This document shows positions 16,230-23,141 of a DNA stretch of 34,572 nucleotides, piece after piece (position 1 is the first letter of the stretch; every line of letters begins with the position of its first letter). Both the position numbers and the translations under genes were made by a program. This stretch comes from Euzebyales bacterium (lineage in GTDB: Bacteria > Actinomycetota > Nitriliruptoria > Euzebyales > Egibacteraceae), in assembly GCA_013695145.1 (NCBI GenBank), contig JACDBB010000045.1:1-34572 (forward strand), written 5' to 3'. The notes beneath the pieces are model-generated. The model ran no database searches and had not been told where the DNA came from. It worked only from the letters and a program-made list of their open reading frames with translations.

Positions 16230-17434
16230 TCCCAGGGTGACACCGCGGACCACAGCCTGCCCAGGCCGCGTCCGACACGCTCCCAGAAGCCCGGCGCCTC
16301 CGGCTGTGGCAGCCCGGCGACGATCGCCTCGAGCTCGTCAGCGGGAGCGTCGGACACCAGCGACCAGGTGCGCCCACCTGTGGTCCACACGTAACGCTGT
16401 GGGATCGCACCCGGCCACGCGTAGACCAGCCCCTCGAGGCCGCCGAAGTCGTCGAGCTTCTCGGCCCCGGCCGGGAGCGACGACCAGTCCGGTGTGCCCG
16501 TCTGCTGGAACAGCGACACCGCGTACAGGCCGTCGCGATAGACCAGCTGCAGCGGTTGGCTCTCCTCGGCGGCGACGGCGAACACACCCACCGGTTGGAA
16601 CCCCCCTGGCAGCGTTTCGGGAACCGTCCAGCCGGCCTCGCGCAATGCGGCCAGCCCGCGATCGTCCACTCGTGTCACCGCATGGCTGCGCTCGGGCAGC
16701 GCCGACGGCTCCGTCCGCGACGCGCGACGGCCACCCGGGTGGACATCGCGCAGGTCGAGCGACAGATACGTGACCAGGCGGACCACCTCCCCGGTGCCGT
16801 CGTAGGTCTCACGGCGCAACAGCAGGCCGGAGCGATCGTCGACCCACAGCCGCTCGCGGAGCGTCCCGTCGTCGTTACGGCGGATCTCGAGCGTCCGGCA
16901 GCGGCGATCGAGCAGCCGGTCGTCCGCGGCAAGGCTCACGTCGTACTTGGCCTCGAGCAGGTCTGCTCCGCCGGGAGCCGAACCGACGTCCGGCAGCGTC
17001 AGCGCCCAACCCTTCTGGACGTCGGACACACGCCCTCCGGGCGCGGAGTCCTCAACCTGGACGTCGGACACACGCCCTCCGGGCGCGGAGTCCTCAACCG
17101 CATCCAACTCGACGGTCGGGCCGCCTTCGGAATCGACCACCAGCCCGCCTCTCGGGGTGTTCCGCACCGCTGCACGGGTGACGTACGGCCGGTCATCGGC
17201 GTAGTTCACCCAGAGCAGCTCACCCGCGTAGGCCTTTGTGCGCGCCATCTCCGCGGCGCGCTCCAGCACCTCGCGCCAGTCATCGGTCGCGACCTCGGTC
17301 ACCCGCCCGTCAGCCGCGGTCGCGGTCAGCGAGCACAGCGGCAGGAGCAGAGCCAGCAGCGCGACTGGCGACGCGCCGAGGCGGGCCGCCCGCACGCCTC
17401 GGCGCGTCGGGGCCCGTGGCCTGGCTCGGTTCAC
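16226..17434 (-). CDS. rseB: RseB/MucB-like extracytoplasmic sigma-pathway regulator
   Basis: 402 aa, signal peptide or N-terminal TM (GASPVALLALLLPLCSLTAT), then an LolA/RseB-like beta domain (AAEMARTKAYAGELLWVNYA, RERLWVDDRSGLLLRRETYD) and a second domain like the RseB C-terminus (GLAALREAGWTVPETLPGGF, YRDGLYAVSLFQQ, VWTTGGRTWSLVSDAPADEL). RseB binds the anti-sigma periplasmic domain and lipids in proteobacteria. Residues about 112-139 hold an exact tandem duplication of VEDSAPGGRVSDVQ (42 bp). Starts as GTG overlapping the anti-sigma stop and ends overlapping htrA, so its place in the operon is firm. Confidence 0.82.
   Translation of the reverse strand: MNRARPRAPTRRGVRAARLGASPVALLALLLPLCSLTATAADGRVTEVATDDWREVLERAAEMARTKAYAGELLWVNYADDRPYVTRAAVRNTPRGGLVVDSEGGPTVELDAVEDSAPGGRVSDVQVEDSAPGGRVSDVQKGWALTLPDVGSAPGGADLLEAKYDVSLAADDRLLDRRCRTLEIRRNDDGTLRERLWVDDRSGLLLRRETYDGTGEVVRLVTYLSLDLRDVHPGGRRASRTEPSALPERSHAVTRVDDRGLAALREAGWTVPETLPGGFQPVGVFAVAAEESQPLQLVYRDGLYAVSLFQQTGTPDWSSLPAGAEKLDDFGGLEGLVYAWPGAIPQRYVWTTGGRTWSLVSDAPADELEAIVAGLPQPEAPGFWERVGRGLGRLWSAVSPWE
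17015..17099 (-). repeat. Exact 42-bp tandem duplication inside rseB
   Basis: 17015-17056 is repeated exactly at 17057-17098, with identity extending one base more. It encodes two copies of VEDSAPGGRVSDVQ in frame. A partial third echo (DVGSAPGG) follows in the protein. Exact identity including wobble bases implies a recent duplication or strong homogenisation. Confidence 0.95.
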
Positions 17435-17910
17435 GGCTGCGCGTCGGCCAGGACCGGGATGCCCACCGGGGCGTCGACGGTGTGGACGACATGGTCGGCG
17501 ACGAAGGCGTCCATGGGCACCTGCACGACCGCATCGGAGGCAGGCCGGCCGCCGAGCCCGAACGCGGCGCCGCCGACGAGCCCGGCAGCGACAGCCAGTG
17601 CGGCCAGCGCGCGCGCGGCCCGGACGCCGACCTGCTCGAGCCCGGCGTCGTAGGGCGAGACCTTCCGGGACGTGCGGGGATGGTCGGCCCGGTAGGAGAT
17701 GTAAAGCGGCAGATCTGCGCGCAGGGTGGGGGGCAGGCGGCGCACCGGCATGCTGCGGACCAGGCTGCGAACCGCCGCCAGACGGTCGAGCTCATCGCGG
17801 CAGCGGGCGCACCCGTCGAGGTGGCGCCGCACCTTCGGCGCGGTCGTGTCGAGCTCACCGTCAAGGTAGGCGGACAGGACCGGCTCGACGTCGTGGCAGC
17901 CCAGCGTCAC
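17431..17910 (-). CDS. rseA: Zinc-binding anti-sigma factor (RseA type)
   Basis: 159 aa. The N-terminal ZAS domain has the HxxxCxxC motif (RRHLDGCARCRDELDRL) after CHDVEPVLSAYLDGEL, the hallmark of actinobacterial anti-sigma factors that hold ECF sigmas. A TM helix (about 98-120, ALAALAVAAGLVGGAAFGLG) leads to a short external tail (about 35 residues, SDAVVQVPMDAFVADHVVHT). The GTG start overlaps the sigma gene stop and the end overlaps rseB, both GTGA. Likely releases SigE on envelope stress; the external tail is the presumed RseB contact. Confidence 0.92.
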   Translation of the reverse strand: MTLGCHDVEPVLSAYLDGELDTTAPKVRRHLDGCARCRDELDRLAAVRSLVRSMPVRRLPPTLRADLPLYISYRADHPRTSRKVSPYDAGLEQVGVRAARALAALAVAAGLVGGAAFGLGGRPASDAVVQVPMDAFVADHVVHTVDAPVGIPVLADAQP

Positions 17911-18581
17911 CGTTCGCCACCCTGCTCAGTGTCAGCGTTCGCGTCGAGATAGCTGCGCAGCTGGCGGCGCCCGCGGTGGATGCGCGAGCGCACCGTGCCC
18001 AGCGGCCAGCGGGTGGCTGTCGCGATCTCCTCGTAGGTGAGGCCCTCCACGTCGCACAGCACGACCGCGAGACGGAAGTCATCCGGAAGCTGACCCAGGC
18101 CCCGCTCCAGCCGAGCCTCCAGCGTCCGGCGGTCCACGATGTCGGCGGGGCCAGGCTCCTCCGAGACCGGAGCGCGCCAGTCCTCCTCGGGCAGGGGTTC
18201 CAGACGGAACCGCTTGCTGCGGCGCACGTGGTCCAGGAAGAGGTTCTTGGTGATCCGGTACAGCCAGCCATCGAACGTGCCCGGCTGGTAGCGGTCGAGG
18301 TTGCGCAGCACCCGTACCAGGACGTCTTGCGAGAGGTCAGCCGCGTCATCCGGATTGCCCGTCAGCCGGTAAGCGAGTGAGTAGATCTTGTCGCCGTAAC
18401 GGTCAGCGACCTCCTCACGGCTGGGACGGGGGTCGGGCTCGCCCGCCCCGCCATCCACCTCGCGTCGCCGCGCCACGCGCGCTCCCCTGCTGGCCGTTCG
18501 CGAGCGGACCGGCCGCTCGCTCAGGGTCGCCTGGACAACCCTGCGGCCCGGTCTGGGCCGAGAAGCGAGTGTAGTGGGCAT
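17907..18581 (-). CDS. sigE: ECF sigma factor, SigE-like
   Basis: 224 aa. Region 2 (DKIYSLAYRLTGNPDDAADL, SQDVLVRVLRNLDRYQPGTF, DGWLYRITKNLFLDHVRR) and region 4 (LGQLPDDFRLAVVLCDVEGL, TYEEIATATRWPLGTVRSRI, HRGRRQLRSYL) of extracytoplasmic-function sigmas. An N-terminal basic extension of about 60 residues recalls mycobacterial SigE. ATG 18581 has GGAAGGA at 7-nt spacing. First gene of a six-gene operon; the gene order and the divergent O-methyltransferase match the M. tuberculosis sigE locus. A matching ECF promoter lies upstream, consistent with autoregulation. Confidence 0.93.
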   Translation of the reverse strand: MPTTLASRPRPGRRVVQATLSERPVRSRTASRGARVARRREVDGGAGEPDPRPSREEVADRYGDKIYSLAYRLTGNPDDAADLSQDVLVRVLRNLDRYQPGTFDGWLYRITKNLFLDHVRRSKRFRLEPLPEEDWRAPVSEEPGPADIVDRRTLEARLERGLGQLPDDFRLAVVLCDVEGLTYEEIATATRWPLGTVRSRIHRGRRQLRSYLDANADTEQGGER

Positions 18582-18680
18582 CGGGGCGTCCTTCCGCAGG
18601 CATCGCAGTCGAGCTGTGGCGGGAGACCGCAGGTCTAGGGCGTGGCGAACTGGAGGGTGGTCAACGAGCGCTGTTCGTCC

Positions 18681-18708
18681 AACGGGCAGCGGTCTGGCGC
18701 GGGTTCCC
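18681..18708 (-). promoter_or_regulatory. ECF (SigE-type) promoter, probable autoregulation
   Basis: Read leftward: -35 GGGAACC (18708-18702), 17-nt spacer, -10 CGTT (18684-18681). This matches the GGGAAC(C)/CGTT pattern known for mycobacterial SigE-type ECF sigmas. Transcription would start near 18673, giving a leader of about 90 nt before the sigE ATG at 18581. It lies in the 212-bp divergent region shared with the O-methyltransferase gene. Confidence 0.72.
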
Positions 18709-18793
18709 GTGGCACTAGGAGTTTCGTCAGGCACGTCGACGTGGTTACCTTCACGCGCGCCCCACCGGGGGCACCAGGGAGGACGTGCACGCC

Positions 18794-19441
18794 GTGAAGA
18801 CTGATGACCGCACCGCCAGCTACCTCGAGGGCTTCACGGAGACCGAGGACGAGCCGCTGCGCGCGGCACGCGCCCGTAGCGAGGAGGGTGACCTCCCTGC
18901 GGTGTCGCTCGCCACCGGCGCGCTGCTGCGATGGTTCGCTCGTCTGCTCGGCGCCCGCCACGTGGTGGAGGTCGGCTCGGGCGGTGGCTACAGCGGGCTG
19001 TGGCTCATGGGGGGGATGGATCCGCGGGGTTCACTCACCACGATCGAGCTGGATCGCGACCACCTGTCCCTGGCGCAGCGCGCGTACTCGGAGGGTGGGG
19101 TGAGCGACAGGGTCCGCGCGATCCTCGGCGCCGGCCTGGCGGTGCTGCCCAAGCTGGCCGACGCGACGTACGACATCGTCTTCCTCGACGCCGTGAAGGC
19201 GGAGTACCCGGATTACCTCGAGCACGCGACACGGATGCTGCGCCCTGGCGGTCTGCTCCTCGCGGACAACGTGCTGTGGAGCGGCAGGGTCGCCGACGCG
19301 AGCCAGACCGACGAGGACACGGAGGGCCTGCGCACGTTCAACGCCGCGGTCCGCGACGACCCACGGTTGTCCCAGACGGTCTTCACGGTCGGCGACGGGC
19401 TGCTGGCGGCCACCTACCACCCGGAGGCTGCCGCGCGATGA
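18794..19441 (+). CDS. SAM-dependent O-methyltransferase (class I, COMT-like)
   Basis: 215 aa, methyltransferase family 3 (caffeoyl-CoA O-methyltransferase-like). SAM motif I VVEVGSGGGYSGLWL, motif II TTIELDRDH, metal-site region IVFLDAVKAEYPDYLEHATR with MLRPGGLLLADNVLWSGRV. GTG 18794 has AGGGAGGA at 10 nt; GTG 18785 is too close to that site. Homologue of M. tuberculosis Rv1220c, which also diverges from sigE. The substrate is unknown, probably a small hydroxylated acceptor. Its stop overlaps the EVE gene start (ATGA). Confidence 0.92.
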   Translation: MKTDDRTASYLEGFTETEDEPLRAARARSEEGDLPAVSLATGALLRWFARLLGARHVVEVGSGGGYSGLWLMGGMDPRGSLTTIELDRDHLSLAQRAYSEGGVSDRVRAILGAGLAVLPKLADATYDIVFLDAVKAEYPDYLEHATRMLRPGGLLLADNVLWSGRVADASQTDEDTEGLRTFNAAVRDDPRLSQTVFTVGDGLLAATYHPEAAAR

Positions 19442-19887
19442 CCGTCTGGTGTCTCACCACGTCGCCTGAGAACTTCGCCAAGACGGCCGAGCACGGATGG
19501 ACCGTCCAGGGCATCAAGTCGCGGCGCGAGAAGACGGCGGCCAAGATCCGACCAGGTGACAAGGTCGTGTACTACCTGACCAAGGTCGTGGCGTTCGGCG
19601 GAGTCGTCGACGTCATCAGCACCTACTTCGAGGACCACGAGCCGATCTGGACGTCCAAGCCCGGTGAGGACTACCCGTGGCGGTTCGAGATCGCCCCTGA
19701 CGTGGTGGTCACCGACCCTGGCCGCTGGGTGGCCGCCGACGAGCTGCGCGAGCATCTCGAGTTCCCCAAGAAGTGGCCGGCCGAGCACTGGAAGCTCGCC
19801 TTCCAGGGCAACGTCCGCGCCTGGCCCGAGCACGACTACCTCGTCGTGCGCAAGGCGCTGGAGGAAGCCGCCGGTCAGCCAGGGTAA
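19438..19887 (+). CDS. EVE-domain protein
   Basis: 149 aa, a single EVE (PUA/YTH-like) domain, a fold that recognises modified bases in DNA or RNA. Conserved elements: VWCLTTSPENFAKTAEHGWT, VQGIKSRREKTAAKIRPGDK, VVYYLTKVVAFGGVVDVIST and WRFEIAPDVVV. The aromatic-cage positions are Trp/Tyr-rich. ATG 19438 overlaps the methyltransferase stop, so the two are co-translated. No restriction partner is present, so a translation- or modification-related housekeeping role is as likely as defence. Confidence 0.9.
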   Translation: MTVWCLTTSPENFAKTAEHGWTVQGIKSRREKTAAKIRPGDKVVYYLTKVVAFGGVVDVISTYFEDHEPIWTSKPGEDYPWRFEIAPDVVVTDPGRWVAADELREHLEFPKKWPAEHWKLAFQGNVRAWPEHDYLVVRKALEEAAGQPG

Positions 19888-20052
19888 GGGACGGGTTGCT
19901 TGAGCGACTGCCGAAAGCTGTACGTCGACGTGCCACCGGACAAGCGCGTCCCCGGTCCGCCCCGCGACCGTCCCTGACCGTGAGTCGCCGGAGGCTGTCG
20001 GGATCCCGGCCTTGAGCCCCCGGACCATGGCCAGGAGGGGCGGCACACGGCG

Positions 20053-20712
20053 TCAGTCCGCGTCCGAGTCGTCGGACGGGCGTCGGATGGGGAACGCCGC
20101 CAGTTGCACGGTGACGCGCGTCTGGCCGGGGAGCGGCTCGCGGGCGCGAGACGCTGCCTCGTGGCGAACCGCGACCTGGTTGATCTCGCGGTGCAGCGCC
20201 GCCAACTCCTCTGGCGTCATCGTCGCTCGGTACTCGGACTCGCCCGAGGCGTCGCGCCACTGTTCCGGCCAGGTGTGCCCCTCAGCCATCCAGCGCTCCA
20301 GGCGGGCCTGACGTCCGCGGGAGAACTCCCGCAGCAGCAAGCCGGCCTCCGCGGCGGTGGCGGGGTTGCGGAGGAAGTCGAAGCCGCGCACGGAGATGCC
20401 CTCGACGGCGCTGCGCCACCAGCGCTCGCGTCCGGTCCCCCGCTCGGGGTCGTCGGCCACGAAGCCGTGGCGCTCGAGCTGGCGCAGGTGGTAGCTGGTC
20501 GCGCCCGAGGTCTCGCCCAGGCGGCGGGCGAGGACGCTGGCCGTCGCCGGCCCGTCCTCGTGCAGTGACTCCATCAGCTGCACCCGCAGCGGGTGGGCGA
20601 GGGCCTTCAGCGACGTCTCGTCCAGCCAGCGCGTCTTCGCGAAGGGGTCGTCCCCCGGCGCGGTCGCACGCTCCGGATCGTCCCGCGTCTGGCGGTCTCC
20701 GTCCTCCCGCAC
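20053..20712 (-). CDS. ArsR/HTH_20-type winged-helix transcriptional regulator
   Basis: 219 aa. N-terminal winged HTH at about residues 32-95 (LKALAHPLRVQLMESLHEDG, ATASVLARRLGETSGATSYH, LRQLERHGFVADD), followed by a helical C-terminal domain (EAGLLLREFSRGRQARLERW, MTPEELAALHREINQVAVRH) seen in ArsR-like regulators that control MFS exporters. There are no Cys metal-site residues, so it is not a metal sensor. GTG 20712 has AAGGAGG at 7 nt. It diverges from the MFS gene across an AT-rich repeat array that is its likely operator. Confidence 0.9.
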   Translation of the reverse strand: MREDGDRQTRDDPERATAPGDDPFAKTRWLDETSLKALAHPLRVQLMESLHEDGPATASVLARRLGETSGATSYHLRQLERHGFVADDPERGTGRERWWRSAVEGISVRGFDFLRNPATAAEAGLLLREFSRGRQARLERWMAEGHTWPEQWRDASGESEYRATMTPEELAALHREINQVAVRHEAASRAREPLPGQTRVTVQLAAFPIRRPSDDSDAD

Positions 20713-20794
20713 AGCTCGCCTCCTTCACGACGAGCGGAGCGCTCGAGGTGTCCCGGCCACTCGTCGGCTACCACCCTGCCACACCCGCAAGCCA

Positions 20795-20857
20795 GCTGCA
20801 AAGAAATACTTGCATAGAACGCTTTGCATAGTTATCTTTGCAGCGATCCTTTTGCAT
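20795..20857. promoter_or_regulatory. TTGCA operator array (14-bp period) with promoter, ArsR/MFS intergenic
   Basis: TTGCA occurs on the plus strand at 20810, 20824, 20838 and 20852, exactly 14 bp apart, and inverted (TGCAA) at 20798. The outer arms GCTGCAAAGA (20795-20804) and TCTTTGCAGC (20835-20844) are a perfect 10-bp inverted repeat. TTGCAT (20810-20815) with TATCTT (20833-20838) at 17-bp spacing gives a plausible promoter for the MFS gene embedded in the array. The stretch is AT-rich in a GC-rich background, so it is a selected site and probably binds the divergent ArsR-type regulator. Confidence 0.8.
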
Positions 20858-20889
20858 GGCGGCGACGCCGTCGCCGCGAGGAGACGCCC

Positions 20890-22212
20890 ATGACCGCCCC
20901 GAGCACCTCCACCACCCGCTCGACCGCCGCCGGCTTCGGACGCCGCTTCCACCACCTCTGGGCGGCCTCGGCGGCCTCGAACCTGGCCGATGGGGTGATC
21001 CTCCTCGCCGCTCCGCTCCTCGCCATCCAGCTGACCCGCTCCCCCGCGCTGGTCGCGGGGGTGACGGTGGCCTTCACGCTCCCGCAAACCGTCGCGGCGG
21101 TGCCCGCAGGGGTGCTCGCCGACCGGGCTCCACGGGCGCGGGTCATCGCCGTCGCCAACCTCCTTCGAATGGTGGCCGCCGGCGGGCTCGCCGCCGCCGC
21201 GGGGACCGGAGGGCTCACGCTGGCGATCCTCTACGCCGGGGTGGCGCTGATCGGTGCGGCGGAGATGACCGCGGACACGACCACCCACGCGGCGATCCCC
21301 CAAGTCGTCGAGCGCGGCCGCCTCGCGGCGGCCAACAGCCGCATCCAGGGCACCCAGATCGCCCTCAACGACTTCGTTGGCGCGCCGCTCGCCGGCCTGC
21401 TCGTCGCGACCGCGGCGGTTGCCGCCCTCGCGCTCCCAGCGGTCCTCTTCGGCCTCGCGGCGCTGCTCGTCCTCCGGGTGGCCACCCCGCGGCCCGCACC
21501 ACGGCCCGGGTCATCGCTGCGCGGTGACGTCGTCGAGGGCATCGCGTTCATGTGGCGAAGCCACCTCGTCCGCGACCTGGCGGTGGCCGCGGCGGTGTGC
21601 AACCTCGCGAGCACCGCGTTCTTCTCCGTCCTGGTGCTCCACGCGGTCGCGCCAGGACCGATGGGCCTCGACGAGTCCGCCTACGGCTTGCTCATCGCCG
21701 CGGTAGCACTCGGCGCGATCGGCGGCGCCGTCCTCGCCGAGCGGCTCGAGCGCCTCCTGGGGCTGGGGGTGATCTTCCGCGCCGGCGTGGCGCTCGGCGC
21801 GGCGGTGTTCGCCCTCCCGATCGCGACATCCCAGGCGTGGGCGCTCGGGGGCGCCTTCGTCGTCCTCGGCGCCGTCGGCATGTGCCTGAACGTCGCGCTC
21901 GCCTGCTTGCGCCAACTCCTCATCCCCGACGCGCTCCTCGGTCGGGTCACCGGGGCGGCCCGCCTCATCGCGATGGGTTCGGTGCCCCTCGGCGGCGTCA
22001 TCGGCGGCGTCATCGGATCCAGCGCCGGCCTGCCCGCCGTCTTCGCCTTCGCCTCGCTGACCCTGTTGGCCGCCCTCGTGTTCCTGCGGCGCGTCACGTC
22101 GGAGGTGGTCGCCGCCGCCCGGCGCACGGCCGAAGACCAGGCGGCGGACAGCGCCCGAACGCCCCGGCCTGACCGACGAGGAACGCCGCCCGCGGCGACC
22201 GGGACCTCATGA
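20890..22212 (+). CDS. MFS transporter, probable drug/metabolite exporter
   Basis: 440 aa, 12-TM-like hydrophobic pattern, of the MFS_3/EntS-like group. N-terminal half FHHLWAASAASNLADGVILL, then the loop motif AGVLADRAPRARVI (motif A, DRxxRR-like), TADTTTHAAIPQVVERGRLA and AANSRIQGTQIALNDFVGAP, features typical of this group. ATG 20890 has GAGGAG nearby; the upstream in-frame codons lie in the operator. The C-terminal 35 residues are polar and Pro/Arg-rich. Regulated by the divergent ArsR-like gene (inference); the substrate is unknown. Confidence 0.9.
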   Translation: MTAPSTSTTRSTAAGFGRRFHHLWAASAASNLADGVILLAAPLLAIQLTRSPALVAGVTVAFTLPQTVAAVPAGVLADRAPRARVIAVANLLRMVAAGGLAAAAGTGGLTLAILYAGVALIGAAEMTADTTTHAAIPQVVERGRLAAANSRIQGTQIALNDFVGAPLAGLLVATAAVAALALPAVLFGLAALLVLRVATPRPAPRPGSSLRGDVVEGIAFMWRSHLVRDLAVAAAVCNLASTAFFSVLVLHAVAPGPMGLDESAYGLLIAAVALGAIGGAVLAERLERLLGLGVIFRAGVALGAAVFALPIATSQAWALGGAFVVLGAVGMCLNVALACLRQLLIPDALLGRVTGAARLIAMGSVPLGGVIGGVIGSSAGLPAVFAFASLTLLAALVFLRRVTSEVVAAARRTAEDQAADSARTPRPDRRGTPPAATGTS

Positions 22213-22279
22213 CGACCTCGCTGCCGCACCACATCCGACGACCCCACCCCCACCCCACCCGCACCGAGGAGGACCCGCC

Positions 22280-22564
22280 ATGATCCTGCACGACGCCGTC
22301 ACGACCATCGCCTCCGACCGGCGCCGGGCGCTCCTGGCCTCCGGCCGGCGCCGCCGCGTGCGCATTCCTGTGGAGCCGGCCTGCCGTCCAGGTGGCGGCG
22401 GTCGCGAAGCGACCGTCGTGGAGTTCGAGGTGACCCCAAGGGGTAGGACCCCCGGAGACCCACCGCGACCAAGAGGAGTCCCGGAGCATGCGTGTGCTGG
22501 TTGCAGGAAGCCACGGAAAGATCGGGCGGCGCCTGACCAGGCGGCTCGCGGAGGCGGGCCATGA
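22280..22564 (+). CDS. Small ORF, possible remnant
   Basis: 94 codons. ATG 22280 is preceded by a strong GAGGAGG site, which argues for translation, and the first 20 residues (MILHDAVTTIASDRRRALLA) look protein-like. The remainder is Gly/Arg/Pro-rich with no recognisable fold, and its end overlaps the next gene by 77 nt. It may be a short peptide that originally stopped earlier, or a gene degraded by frameshift. The flanking stretch 22213-22487 holds nothing else clear. Confidence 0.35.
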   Translation: MILHDAVTTIASDRRRALLASGRRRRVRIPVEPACRPGGGGREATVVEFEVTPRGRTPGDPPRPRGVPEHACAGCRKPRKDRAAPDQAARGGGP

Positions 22565-23141
22565 GCCGGTGGCCATGATCCGCGATGAGGAGCAGGCCGA
22601 CGAGATGGCCGCGCTGGGAGGTCATCCTCTGGTCGCGGACCTCGCCGGCGACGTGGCCCACGCGGTGGCGGCCGTGGATGCCGTCGTGTTCACCGCCGGC
22701 GCGGGTCCGGGCAGCGGTCCCGGACCGAAGCAGACGATCGACCGCGGCGGAGCCGAGAAGCTCGTCGACGCCGCGAAGGCGCAGGGCGTGCGCCGCTTCG
22801 TGATCGTCAGCTCGATGGGCGCCGACGACCCCGCCAGCGCCAGCGAGCAGATGCGCCCCTACCAGGAGGCCAAGCGCCAGGCCGACGACTACGTCGCCGC
22901 CAGCGGGCTCGACTGGACCATCGTCCGGCCGGGCGGGCTCACCGATGAGCCCGGTGACGGTCGCGTCGCGGTCGCAGGGTCGCTCGGGCGCGGCGGCAAG
23001 GTCTCCCGCGATGACGTGGCGGCCGTGCTCGTCGCGGTCCTCGCCGACGACCGCACGATCGGGCTGACCTTCGAGGTGCTCGACGGCGACGACGACATCC
23101 CCGCCGCGCTGGCCGCGCTCGCGGTTGAAGGCGACCGCTGA
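22488..23141 (+). CDS. Atypical SDR NAD(P)-binding protein
   Basis: 217 aa, NAD(P)-binding Rossmann protein of the atypical short-chain dehydrogenase type (SDR_a5/NmrA-like). Gly-rich motif VLVAGSHGKIGRRLTRRLAE at the N-terminus, VDAVVFTAGAG, RRFVIVSSMGADD, YQEAKRQADDYVAASGLDWT and IVRPGGLTDEPG are all family landmarks. The YxxxK position is replaced by YQEAK, also common in this group. ATG 22488 has GGAG close upstream. It overlaps the next gene as TGATG, so the two are coupled. Confidence 0.9.
   Translation: MRVLVAGSHGKIGRRLTRRLAEAGHEPVAMIRDEEQADEMAALGGHPLVADLAGDVAHAVAAVDAVVFTAGAGPGSGPGPKQTIDRGGAEKLVDAAKAQGVRRFVIVSSMGADDPASASEQMRPYQEAKRQADDYVAASGLDWTIVRPGGLTDEPGDGRVAVAGSLGRGGKVSRDDVAAVLVAVLADDRTIGLTFEVLDGDDDIPAALAALAVEGDR

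Noticed and set aside
19887-19975. 8-bp inverted repeat AGGGACGG/CCGTCCCT after the EVE gene
   Set aside because: Arms are 73 bp apart, too distant for a convincing terminator, and likely chance in GC-rich DNA; 19888-20052 otherwise shows nothing coding.
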